Assembly: GCA_949592205.1 (NCBI GenBank)
Contig: CATIUR010000003.1
Location: 148,737,259-148,801,258, forward strand
Reading direction: 5' to 3'
Source: Helichrysum umbraculigerum
Lineage: Eukaryota > Streptophyta > Magnoliopsida > Asterales > Asteraceae
DNA: 64,000 nt
Shown: positions 1 to 9,913 of the stretch, piece after piece
Layout of the letters: each line of letters starts with the position of its first letter
How positions within the stretch are numbered: position 1 is the first letter of the stretch
Program-made: the position numbers and the translations under genes
The notes under the pieces: model-generated
What the model was told of the DNA's origin: nothing
What the model saw: only the letters and a program-made list of their open reading frames with translations
Databases searched by the model: none

Positions 1-206
1 TTTGCAGTTTGCAAACCTTGACATGAATAAAGAAGTTGAACCAACAAAGAAGGCGCTTTTGAGGTTTAAGGGAAGACATAAGAAGAGACGTATATATACG
101 ATAGGAAACGGTGCAATACCAAAGCTATATATTATCAAATCAACCATATAATTGTATACCTTTCCCTCTATCTCAATAGAAATTTCGCAACTAGCTCTTT
201 ACATTA

Positions 207-484
207 CTCCCTCCGTCCCAATATTATTGTCCATCTTTCCATTTCGGTTTATCCCAAATTAATTGTCCATTACCAAAAATAGATAAGGAAGTTTGATCGT
301 GATTACCATATTACCCTTACTTTGAATTATTATTACAAACTATAAACTATAAAGAAAGCAGTAATTAATTAGTTAAGGGTAACTGTCATTTTGCAAAAAG
401 TAAGAAAGAAAAAACAGTAATGATTATGTTTTTATTAAACTGTGTGTTTTTTGTCGAGTGACAATTATTTTGAGACGGAGGGAG
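207..484. mobile_element. Stowaway-like MITE (Tc1/mariner), copy 1
   Basis: The ends read CTCCCTCCGTCCC and GGGACGGAGGGAG-like (here GAGACGGAGGGAG), flanked by TA on both sides. These are the Stowaway termini and target site. The 278 bp body is noncoding. A relative in opposite orientation lies at 62932-63216 and shares internal blocks such as the 'ttacccttaa' region. Confidence 0.9.
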
Positions 485-589
485 TATGTTTCCTCTCACA
501 AAAGTCTCCATATATATAAATAAAAGGTTTTTCTAAACTGATGTGTCATATTCTAATTGGTAGTTTGATGATGTGGCCAATCCCTGTTA

Positions 590-930
590 AGTTCAATCCA
601 AGCTTAGTTGGTAGAGCACGTGGTTTTAAACCACAAGGTCATGGGTTCAATCCCACACAAGACATTTAAATTCCATTGGGGTCTTGGCCCAGTGGTCAGG
701 ATGTTTTCCATAAGGTTTCTTCCTGGAGGTGATGAGTTCGAGTCTTGTTGTGAGGGGACTCCTGCGACGCTATACCCATCCAAGACATGGGGATTCTTGG
801 TGTGAGGGGACTCCTGCGACGCTACACTCATCCAAGATATGGGAGAGCAACCCCTTTATTGCATCACCTTGGCTACGAATTCAGGGGGCAGTTACTCGAT
901 TCCAGGGGAGTAACCGCTTGTGGAGATGAT
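590..930 (+). repeat. tRNA-derived, SINE-like sequence with two A/B-box pairs
   Basis: At 602-660 the D-arm (agcttagttggtagagc), an anticodon-like arm and a T-arm (gggttcaatccca) follow one another with tRNA spacing. The flanking acceptor halves do not pair, so this is not a functional tRNA. A second, weaker pair follows at about 685-755 (ggcccagtggtcagg and gagttcgagtc). Downstream, 'ggactcctgcgacgct' is directly repeated near 757 and 809. Pol III box logic supports a tRNA-derived SINE or composite. The ends were not found. Confidence 0.45.
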
Positions 931-1903
931 CGAAGGTCCGTCAGTGATTTCACGACTTCCTTTGGAAAAAAAAAGTTCTTCTATCTTTCTCTGTCTTACA
1001 AATCATAACCGCCTGTGACAGTTTCTTATAAGTTATAATCCAAACCACTGGAAATGTTCGCATATTTCCTGAAACCGTAGTTCTTTGTTTTAACAAAAAA
1101 CATCTTCAGCTAATTGGATAAACTAACTTCCTTCTTCAAAGATCGATTTACTTCACGACATATTCTTTTAATTCGTTCAGTAAAGCTTTTGATAAATGTT
1201 CTCCTTCTCCATTAGACTTGTCATTGCAAGTCAAATCAGGGAAGATGAAAAGAAGGTATGTTTTTTTGGTTTTTTTTTTATTTTAAGTTGTTATGGTTTT
1301 AATCATTGTTATTATAAGCACGGATTTGTGTTATCAAATTATCTTTGATTTTCGTTACTACAGTTGTAATCACATAATCTATATCTGTTACTAACTATGA
1401 CTGAATTTGAATTGAGGTTACGTATATCAACTGGGTGGGTTGTTGCTTATTTACTGTTGCACTCAAGGTGTTTGTATAAATGTCAAAGAGGAGATTGATG
1501 CAACATTGCTACCAAAGAGTATTTTCCTCAACTATGTAGAGATACTTACGTTGAAGAGAGTTTGAATACGAAAGCTTGCTAGAAAATGTAATTATTGAAT
1601 TTGTTATTTTATTGGTGTTAAACTTAGTTGATTTAAATGCAAATTGAGAACGTGGTTTCATATCAAACTGACCTTTTCAGTGTCGTGGTTATAATGAAAA
1701 CAGGAATGCATTACACCCATGTTTCATATCAAACAGAAATGCGTTACACCTCTATCGATTTAAACAATTAGTAAGACCTCGTAGTCTCAAATATCAATTC
1801 AACAATTATATGAATTTTAAGTCCAATTCTGAGTTATTGTTTTTAGTCTCCAGAAATCTAATATGCAGTGCTTTTAAGTTTCCGCTTTTGTTTTAGGTCC
1901 ATC
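931..1903. other. Noncoding AT-rich stretch
   Basis: No credible gene or element boundary is visible. Short polyT/polyA runs and scattered stops occur in all frames. Confidence 0.5.
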
Positions 1904-2602
1904 TGTTGTAATAGTGTCCAATATCATAACTAATTGGTGAGACTATGATTAATGGTAAAGTCCTTTTTGGATTGCCCTCATAAACAGTCAAGAGAAAGAT
2001 GAAGGATAATATTAATAGTATTAATATTATATTTAATTATTTGGTTAATTAATAATAGTTTGTTAATTAGAGATCAAATGTAATTAAATAAAGCGGAAGA
2101 TTCCAGAATCTGATCCAACCGCCGGTTGGGATTAGGGTTTCAAGGGCGGTGGAACGCGCGGGTCAGAATCCGGGTTCTTGGGTGACAAGTTAACCCAACC
2201 GCTGGTTGGAAGGTCCAACCGCCGGTTGGGAGTCGAATTCAGCAAACCTAAGGGTTTCTTCCGCAACTATAAATAGGGGCATCCTATACCTTCATAACAG
2301 ACGAATTAGATACGAATTTTCAAGGGTTTTCGAAAATTCGACTTTCTCTTGGGTTTTTGGGTGTGAAGCATTAGAGGTATTCTACTTTGGGTACTTGCCT
2401 CCAAGTAACGAAGCTCTGCTCGTTGGTCTGTGCGCGAGAAATAGGTTTTCCTTATTTTCTTTATCCAATTTATTCATTGTACTATGTTGTTAAAGTTAAA
2501 GATCCCTTAGGGTTTTAGTTTCCTAATTTTCTTAGATTAATTAAAGTTTTGTTATTTCGCTGCGTGTATAATAATCTAGTTAGGGAATGAAAAAACTCAA
2601 CA
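1904..2602 (+). repeat. 5' LTR of a Copia-like retrotransposon
   Basis: The sequence begins TGTTG and ends CAACA. It is followed after one base by a methionine-tRNA primer site (tggtatcagagc). It matches, in inverted orientation, the LTR at 2890-3622. A TATA-like box (ctataaatagg) lies near 2268. Upstream of it are repeated copies of ccaaccgccggttgg at about 2117-2230. Assignment to Copia rests on end style and size only, since no coding region remains. Confidence 0.8.
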
Positions 2603-2603
2603 G

Positions 2604-2889
2604 TGGTATCAGAGCTATAGCTTAACAAATAGTAGCATGCAATTATTTGCAATAGTATGTAGGTAAAGATAAATTGGAAAGAGAACTATCTAAATAGGTA
2701 ATATGCATTTACAGTGTAGATACTGATAATTTTAAATTGTTTAAAATAGACCAATCAATTTTAAAAGGTTTAAAATAGAACCCTAAACTTCAAGAGATAT
2801 TATATGTATAATATGATTTATATATATGTATAATTAAAGTCTAAATACATCGTCAGTCAATTGATAAATCAGCTCACCCATGAGGAACA
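2604..2889 (+). other. Primer binding site and truncated internal sequence
   Basis: The primer site tggtatcagagc at 2604-2615 directly follows the LTR, as expected for initiator-Met-tRNA priming. About 270 bp of AT-rich noncoding sequence then runs to the neighbouring inverted LTR. No gag or pol is present, so this is the left end of a broken element. Confidence 0.7.
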
Positions 2890-3622
2890 TGTTGGGTTTT
2901 CTATTCCCTAACTAGATTATTATACACACAGCGGAATAACAAACTTTAAATAATCTAAGGCAATTAGGAAACTAAAACCCTAAGGGGTCTTTAACTTTAA
3001 CAACATAGTACAACAACCAAATTGGATAAAGAAAATATAAGGAAAACACTAACCTTAAGAGAAAACCTATTTCTCGCGAGCAGACCAATGAGAAGAGCTT
3101 CGTTACTTGGAGGCAAGTACCCAAAGTAGAATACCTCTAATGCTTCACACCCAAAAACCCAAGAGAAAGTCGAATTTTCAAAATCCTTGAAAATTCGTAT
3201 CTAATTCGTATGTTATGAAGGTATAGGATGCCCCTATTTATAGTTGTGGAAGAAACCCTTTGGTTTGCTGAATTCAACTCCCAACCGGCAGTTGGACCTT
3301 CCAACCGGCGGTTGAAGCTGTTAGTCTTGTATTCCAAGTCTGCGACTTGCACCGCTTATGAAACCCTAATCCCAACCGGCGGTTGGACCTTCCTACCGGC
3401 GATTGGATCCAGTTTCTGGAATCTTCCGCAAATTTAATTACTTTTAATTTCCAATTAATTTAATCCATAAATTAATAAATCAACTAATTAAATATAACAT
3501 TAATACCAATTAATGTTATCCCTTCATCTTTCTCTTGACTGTTAATGAGGGCAACACAAAAAGGACTTTACCATTAATGATAGTCTTACCAATTAGTTAT
3601 GATATTGGACACTATTCCAACA
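2890..3622 (-). mobile_element. Solo LTR of the same Copia-like family, inverted
   Basis: Read on the minus strand it begins TGTTGGAATAG and ends in CCCAACA. It is flanked by the 5 bp duplication gaaca (2885-2889 and 3623-3627). It is the inverted relative of 1904-2602, including the aaccggcggttgg motifs and the TATA-like segment. The duplication shows an independent insertion followed by LTR-LTR recombination, rather than a hairpin-generated repeat. Confidence 0.88.
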
Positions 3623-3627
3623 GAACA

Positions 3628-4560
3628 AACTATAAGAGAGGTATAAGGCGGGTCGATTTGCTTCCCTAAAGAAGTCAGGTTTTTAATAAGCTTCGCGCTG
3701 ACTTACTTCTCCGCTTCTTTGTGAGTTCGATGGAGCTACCGAGGACTTTTGAAAGGATGATGTCAAGATTAAAAGTAGACTTAAAATAGTAAAACAAAAT
3801 CCCGTTTTAGCTATAGAAAATGATGAATAGTATGCTAACCCATGAAATTCGCACATCTCTCGTATGAACTGTTAATGGAGCGTGTGTGGTTTACCGACAC
3901 ATTAATATGAGGACATAATGAGAGGTGATTGAGACTCGCAATTCTCGAGCGTATTCGAGCCGGGGATCACGTACATTGCAACTTGCAAGTGTACAATAAA
4001 ACGACCATGGCGAATAAGCGTTCTATAAGGTTAATGCAATAAGATTGGTATACAAGTGTCCTATTACGTTGTACAATAATAAGACCATCACATATATGCG
4101 TTTATATAACTTGATATATATAATAAGACTCACATATCAAGTGTCTTATTATCCTCTAAAATTAATTAATAAGACTCCTAAAGCACCCAATGAATAAACG
4201 TCCTTTAAGATGCATTGTAATAGGACCGCCGATAAGGTGTCATATAATATTAGATGTTATACGTAATAAAATGAATCAAAACCATAGCCTCCTATTAGAT
4301 GTATTTTTGGGACACCATTTAAAAAAAATGTCCCACTAAAAGTCTCTAAAACTCATTTTTGTTGTAGGTACGGTATTAATCAATCTTTTAAATATTCAAT
4401 CTTAACAAATATTTGATTAATTTAGAATAGTAATAGTTGGGTCACTTGAGTGGTGATCGCGTCACTAGTAATGATAAAGACACTCTTTTATTGAATAAGT
4501 AAGTTATCATGTATCACTTGTGTTTGTCCAAGTTATATATAGAAGAGTATAAACACTAAG
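3628..4560. repeat. Unassigned repetitive noncoding DNA with 'aataaga' iterations
   Basis: The motif aataagac or aataggac recurs about every 40-70 bp between roughly 4000 and 4220, always near short 'gtcctatta' or 'gtcttatta' counterparts. No coding sequence or clear termini are seen. It may be a degraded transposon. Confidence 0.4.
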
Positions 4561-4564
4561 TTGT

Positions 4565-4665
4565 CGGTGGGCACCCGAAATCTTCATTTGATCAATCATC
4601 CATTAAATGGTAAGAGTTGGTGAAATTTTTATCGTACCATTCTTTGGTCAAGGTCACCTCAACCC
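4565..4665 (+). pseudogene. UGT N-terminal gene fragment with promoter remnant
   Basis: From the ATG at 4607 the translation begins MVRVGEIFIVPFFGQGHL, almost the N-terminus of the UGT encoded at 60387-61829, including the catalytic-His context GQGHLNP. The homology stops about 20 codons in, at 'aagaatatgagc'. The preceding bases (gggcacccgaaatcttca, atcatccattaaatgg) also match the region upstream of the two longer UGT copies. It is therefore a relic of a third copy that included its 5' flank. Confidence 0.85.
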
Positions 4666-4698
4666 CAAGAATATGAGCTAGCTATCATTATTAAATTG

Positions 4699-4836
4699 AG
4701 ACGGAGGGAGTAACACTAAATGATAATGAAAGGCACCTAAGAGATTCGTTTATTGAAAAAAAAAATTGATACGGAGGGAGTAACACTAAATGATAATGAA
4801 AGGGACCTAAGAGATTCGTTTATTGAAAAAAAAAAC
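4699..4836. repeat. Tandem duplication carrying a MITE end
   Basis: A unit of about 68 bp containing acggagggagtaacacta, cctaagagattcg and a polyA run occurs twice in direct succession with a few mismatches. Each copy starts with the Stowaway terminus ACGGAGGGAG. Confidence 0.8.
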
Positions 4837-5407
4837 ATGTTTAATTTCAATTATGTGTTAGCATAATAGTCCATCTCTTTTAGACCCACATTTTGTTAGC
4901 TTAAGTTTAGGCCAGTTAATTAGCTTTTAGGGTTTTGCTAGTTTTACTATTTAAGCACCTCATTGTATCAGTTTCTATCAAGCTTTGTAATCGTATTCAT
5001 TATTCAATACAGTTGTCGTTAGTTTCAACATTATGATCCTAGCCATTGTAAAACCAAGTATTAGAATTTTTAAGTTGGTTTGCAATACATTCTGACATTA
5101 TCCATAGTTTTAAATTAATGATGCATCTGATGTACCGAAGGGACGTAGGTCAACCTTCCGACCAATAATTAGTTTTTCAATCAAACAGGAATACACAGCA
5201 ATAAACACGTACCCACAAATCACACTCCCATATATTAGACCCATGTGTTGACATTGTTTTCTGCATATTCTAACACAAACACACTGGAACAACATCACAT
5301 ACTCATTGATGCTGAATCTGGAGCCTCATTATCGTATTCCGAACTTAAAACCATTAATTCAATCTATAGCTAGCCAACGGACTTCATTACCACCTGAGTG
5401 TTTCCAT

Positions 5408-6834
5408 CAGTGGCGGATTTAGGATTGTGTGATTGGGTATGCATTAGATAGTAGCCATAAATTTTTTTTAAGAGGAGGTAAACTTAGAGGGGTTTACCGG
5501 GTCGGGATTCGGGTATCCATTTCAAGTTTTCAATAGATTTTTTTACACCGCGTAAATTGAAACTAAACAAATTACTTTCACATTTGAACCAAACCAACCT
5601 GAAATTAAGTTCGGTCTAGTTGCAACATCAAGCTTCTAATCCTAATTGGAATTCACAGTCGTAGTTTAAGTTTACAAGTTGATATATATAATTTATATAA
5701 ATATCAAGATTTAAGTTCACAAAACAAAGTCTTACTCATGTATAGCATATTAGAATTCATGGACAAAATAAAATCAATAAAAGCTCAGAATGTGTAAAAA
5801 AATAATAGAAGCAGATGAAAATGAGTTAACGTGCACTCCTTGCACAAAACAACAACCATCAAATAATCAAATAGATTCTTAATAACAAATTAATATCAGC
5901 ATTACGTCCATATACGATTTTTTAATATATTAATATATTATATATGAATATGAAAATAAAACTAAACTAAAACACGGAACTACGGAAGAAAAATATGGGT
6001 GAATCCGTTAATACATAGAGAATTTTGGGTTAGGTATTTCATTTACTAAAAACTCACAAGTCACAAGTGAGTAGTGACTCATAAAGTCATAAGAATAAAA
6101 CATTAGCCGGCAAAGGTAATTAATGGGCCGCTGGATCCTGGCTGGGTGCACTAGTGATGTAGCGAGAAATAAGGATAACCAAATTAAACCTGTTGATTTC
6201 TATGAATACCAGGAATAATTTCTTCCGAATCACGTTGATTCACAAAGAATGCCGTGAATGGGTACTTTGATTCACAAAATTGAGAGTGAAATCTGATTTT
6301 TGATAAATGAAAAAAAACTCCAAAACAATGTCATACCAACCATTATAAACAAGCAGAAATTTAAATGGGCCGATAAAACATAACGGGCCAAACCACAAAC
6401 CCAAAACAAAAGTCTGATTCGAACAGAAAATTTATTAAAAAGCCCATATCTTCCAAACGGAGCCGTTTTTGGGCTTCGAGCATTGGGCTAACCGCCTCCG
6501 GCTGTTAGCGGCTTGGTGGGCCTCGAACCGAGCTTCGATTCGCCTGCTCATGGGCCTGAAACGGACCCCTGTAGCCCAAGTTATGCCCCTTTCCGTGCAG
6601 CCCTTTTCGTCACACAATCTTGGGCTTCCAAATACATTAGAGCTTGGTCTTCCACACTTGGGCCTCCATCAACTAGTTTCTCAAGGAGTCAAGGGTGTGC
6701 ACTAGTTTTTTTAAGGGTATGCAATAGTGTATTAGATATACTTGTAGAGTTAATATTTCAAAAAAAATTCACATAAGTTAATCCTCACAGGGTATGCACG
6801 TGCATACCCTGTTACCAACGTACGTCCGCCACTG
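5408..6834. mobile_element. Nonautonomous hAT transposon, copy 1 (with nested solo LTR)
   Basis: Terminal inverted repeats (TIRs) are CAGTGGCGGA and TCCGCCACTG. The 8 bp duplication gtttccat lies at 5400-5407 and 6835-6842, diagnostic of hAT. No transposase is encoded. Apart from the nested 6155-6671 insertion, the sequence appears essentially identical to the 905 bp copy at 36917-37821, suggesting recent movement. Confidence 0.93.
6155..6671. mobile_element. Solo LTR nested in hAT copy 1
   Basis: The ends are TGATG and CATCA, with the 5 bp duplication actag at 6150-6154 and 6672-6676. The homologous hAT at 36917-37821 shows the empty site (gcactagtttctc near 37658), so the boundaries are certain. 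The 517 bp interior is noncoding. Confidence 0.93.
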
Positions 6835-6890
6835 GTTTCCATAGGTACTACAAGCTGCGGGTATTTGATGAAAATGAGTGGTTGAGATTG

Positions 6891-7118
6891 ATTCCCCTAT
6901 TCTTACTCAAAATTGATGTACTCATTCATGGGGTAATACTTGTGCAAGTAAAATTGAATTTATTGAGTTCCGAGTTCCAACAAAAGAATACAAAGTGAGA
7001 TGAGTCATAGATGAAGAACGCTAGCTAGAACTACTAAAGATAAGTAGCAACTAAGATCTATCACATGAGAATGCATATAAATCGGAATGCGGAACAATAT
7101 GAGCACCAACTGTATGAT
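6891..7118. other. Noncoding spacer
   Basis: No gene or repeat boundary is recognised between the 4CL fragment and the CACTA-like MITE. Confidence 0.5.
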
Positions 7119-7434
7119 CACTACAAGAAAAGTGTCATATTGTTACAAATTTTTAAAAGACACTTCTAAAAATATCACTATCTATACTTCTAATGACACA
7201 CCGAAAAACTTGGGGGTAAAAGTGTACTTTACTAAATAAAATTACGAAAGAATAGTGTCACGAAAAGAAATATATACAGAAAAAGTGTGAGTATTCCCTT
7301 TTGTGACACTATTATTTCATTTTTATTGTTAGTAAAATACACTTTTACTCACCGTTTTTACTGTCATTAAAGACACAATTACACTTTTTAAAGTGTCACC
7401 AAAAAATGTGTCACTAATTGGTACTTTTTTAGTG
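7119..7434. mobile_element. CACTA-like MITE
   Basis: It starts CACTACAAGAAAA and ends TTTTTTAGTG, the CACTA (En/Spm) termini. Repeated agtgtcac/gtgacact-type words lie inside, as in subterminal repeats of this superfamily. The flanking trinucleotides (gat and gaa) match only partly. No coding capacity is seen. Confidence 0.65.
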
Positions 7435-7581
7435 GAACTATGATCTAAACATTAAAAAGGAGCATCCATTATGAAATACGAAGCTTGCAGCATCACATTT
7501 CATTGTTAAATTTGGTTGTCAGCTATCAATGCCATGGTGTTAACTGTTTGTTGACCGGTAAGTATGTAAAAACACTGAAGC

Positions 7582-8919
7582 TCAAAGCTTTGAACTGAGT
7601 ACAGTACCCACATTATCGAAACTATAAATCTTTTCTTGACAAAGCCTGATCAAATTTTCCATCACCTCATTATCGAGTTCTTGACTCTCTTCTTTCTTCA
7701 TAATTTCACTCAACACTTGAACCTTCTTCCTTATCTTCCGACCACCATCTTCTACCACCACCTTATTCACCGCCTCTAACATCTCCACCCTGTTGATCCT
7801 CCCATCTTCGCCTTCACCAACATTGATGCCGACACCAATTTCTTCCACGAGCCTTGCATTGTGAGGTTGGTCATATTGCATCGGTATTGCTATAATTGGA
7901 ACCCCATAATAAATGCTTTCCATAACTGAAGCCCATCCACAATGACTCACGAATCCTCCTATGCTCGGGTGTCTCAAAATTTTGGTCTGTGGTGCCCATT
8001 TCTCCACAATTAAACACCTTTCCCCTAACCTTTCAACAAACCCATGAGGAAGTACTTTTTCAAGATTGGTTTCACTACCATGTGGAAACCTTATAACCCA
8101 TACGAAACATACATTGCTATGCTCCAAAGCATATGCTACGTCTTGTACTTGGTTTTCAGATAAGTATTTTTCGCTCCCAAAAGATATGTAAATTACCGAA
8201 GACGCCTTCTTCTTATATAGCCATTGAAAGATGTCAATGGAATCTTGCTCTTTATCTTCTTTTTCTGATGATGAAGGTATCTCTTGAATTAAGGGACCAA
8301 TAGGCAACACTTTCTTTTCAACAATTTGAGACATGTAATCAATGGCCTTCCCATCTACCTCTCTTGTACTTTTGATCAAGACGACGCCACAAGAACGGAT
8401 CGTGGATTTGTAAAAGCGGTTCATAGCCTTGAAATCTTCCGACAAACTTTTACTCCCATTCCCATTGAGGACCACCAACCATGCTGCTGCGGAGGAGGTT
8501 ATAAACTGAACGCTAGGGATGTTCAAAGACAAAGCACTATCGGCTGCCCACCATTGGCAAAAATCATAGAGAAGCAGATGAGGACGGAGGTTTTTGAGTA
8601 GGATGGTCAAGTCGGGAGACGACATGTCACTAGCAGCTATCAGAGTTTTCATGAGGTGAGGAGGGAGACCATTGGTGGTGTGGTAGTGAGGAGGGAGATC
8701 AGATGAAGATGGTAGATTGAGTTCCACAAGTTCAATATATTCAGAGTATTTTGGGGCAAGATTTTTTCTGATGTATAGAAGGTTGATTGCAGTTGAACAC
8801 ATGTAAATATGAAAATAATTAGTTGAAAGTCTTTTGGCTAGCTCAAGGAAAGGAGATATGTGACCATGGGCTAACCATGGCAACATTATTACACGATATC
8901 TGTTGCTCTGTGAATCCAT
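7582..8919 (-). CDS. UDP-glycosyltransferase, UGT94-like (family GT1)
   Basis: A single uninterrupted 445-residue frame, the usual length for plant UGTs and intronless. The catalytic-His context AHGHISP (H20) is near the N-terminus, and YDFCQWW supplies the partner Asp region. The PSPG donor-binding box runs from W308 (WAPQTKILRHPSIGGF onward) and ends in DQ, which usually favours UDP-glucose. The wording of the box, with VSHCGWASVMES and DQPHNARLVEE, resembles UGT94 sugar-on-sugar transferases, which elongate glycosides of flavonoids, crocetin and similar compounds in the cytosol. The acceptor is not predictable. The gene is divergent from the BAHD at 9914, and an N-terminal remnant of a duplicate lies at 11740-11945. 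UGT membership is certain; the subfamily is inferred. Confidence 0.95.
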   Translation of the reverse strand: MDSQSNRYRVIMLPWLAHGHISPFLELAKRLSTNYFHIYMCSTAINLLYIRKNLAPKYSEYIELVELNLPSSSDLPPHYHTTNGLPPHLMKTLIAASDMSSPDLTILLKNLRPHLLLYDFCQWWAADSALSLNIPSVQFITSSAAAWLVVLNGNGSKSLSEDFKAMNRFYKSTIRSCGVVLIKSTREVDGKAIDYMSQIVEKKVLPIGPLIQEIPSSSEKEDKEQDSIDIFQWLYKKKASSVIYISFGSEKYLSENQVQDVAYALEHSNVCFVWVIRFPHGSETNLEKVLPHGFVERLGERCLIVEKWAPQTKILRHPSIGGFVSHCGWASVMESIYYGVPIIAIPMQYDQPHNARLVEEIGVGINVGEGEDGRINRVEMLEAVNKVVVEDGGRKIRKKVQVLSEIMKKEESQELDNEVMENLIRLCQEKIYSFDNVGTVLSSKL

Positions 8920-9913
8920 ATAATTATTAAGTTTGATCGAATTAGGATATCTGGCCCCCAGCTTCTAACACATGACTTATATAAGCTTTACTGATCAGTT
9001 TTTCAACTTCGACTTTTTCCCACCTAATCCTTGATTCCTTGCTAATACACTATATATATTAAAAAATATGTATGCATATCTCTATTCATACTCCTTGTAA
9101 AAAAAATATCTCTCTCTCTCTCTTAAATACTTAAAACATAAATTATGTACAATGTACAACTCACAAAACTTATTCACAATACAAAACTTTATGCTTGTAA
9201 ATGATGATTTTTTTTATCTATTAAGTGTTATACATCATAGTACTTCATATTATTATTATTTTGTTCGATCTTACACGTATCATTCAACTCAATATCTTAC
9301 ACTTAATCACTTTTTTCAACCGATTTAAATTTGTTCCCGCCGCATTGCGCGGGTTACTAGGTAGTTATCTAAAACAGAGTTACATGGGAGCGAGATTGTA
9401 GTACTTGAGTCACAGGTCCATTCAAACCATTAAGAGATACATTTTGACACTTGGAAGTAACCGATCCAACAAAACGATCGCCTAATTATAATCTCAGGAA
9501 AACAGACAAAAAGTAAAATAATAAAAAAAAGCTCTTCTTGTCAGATTCAAAATATATTATGGGCAGGGTGGAATAGATCCACATATTTCGGTTTTTTAGT
9601 TTTTTATATGAGTAGCAGCTTTCTGGATCATATGTTATCTAATGATTCCAAAAATAAATAAAAAAATAAAAAGTTTGAACCGCACATCTATGGTTCAACA
9701 ATTTCGTTTGACTGCTCGGCTACCGTGTACCTTCTAGCATTCATTGTAGACATTTTAAATACAGGTATCGATAAACATTTAAAAATATATATTATAAGAA
9801 GTAAAATCACTTTAATAGTTGTGCCCGCAGTTTATATATATTATAAGAAGTAAAATCGTATCTCGTATAGTACAAGTCAATTCATCTTGCAACATTAATT
9901 GAACCAATTGATA
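8920..9913. promoter_or_regulatory. Divergent UGT94/BAHD intergenic region, copy A
   Basis: This is the shared upstream region of two head-to-head genes. Blocks such as gtggaatagatccaca (about 9570) and gtttgactgctcggct (about 9706) recur in the same order in copy B (12210 and 12382), 230-330 bp upstream of the BAHD start and about 120-200 bp upstream respectively. Conservation around an otherwise diverging spacer suggests duplicated promoter DNA. A Helitron-like insertion candidate occupies 9035-9359 only in this copy. Confidence 0.7.
9035..9359. mobile_element. Helitron-like 3' end, short nonautonomous element (candidate)
   Basis: A GC-rich hairpin (cccgccgc, loop attg, cgcggg) followed closely by CTAG at 9356-9359 is the typical Helitron 3' terminus. 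A possible 5' start is tccttgctaatacacta near 9035. The base after CTAG is G rather than the expected T, so the exact boundary is doubtful. Confidence 0.5.

Larger units (their letters stand above)
5236..6890 (+). pseudogene. 4CL-like exon 1 fragment split by a hAT element
   Basis: The sequence 'cattgatgctgaatctgg' and its surroundings at about 5236-5407, continuing for a short way after 6843, match exon 1 of the 4CL-like gene at 35537-39610 (the part encoding the ALIDAESGASLSYLQ region), in plus orientation here. Point changes and small indels disrupt the frame. The hAT element at 5408-6834 lies inside. Only this exon-1 portion is recognisable. Confidence 0.8.

Noticed and set aside
602..660. 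A functional tRNA gene
   Set aside because: D-, anticodon- and T-arm-like parts are present, but the acceptor halves do not pair and position 8 is not T.
1904..3622. One transposon with long inverted ends
   Set aside because: The right copy has its own 5 bp duplication and the left is followed by a primer site, so these are two LTR insertions.
9899..9913. Upstream in-frame TTG as the BAHD copy 1 start
   Set aside because: Plant nuclear genes start at ATG. The ATG at 9914 aligns with the start of copy 2.
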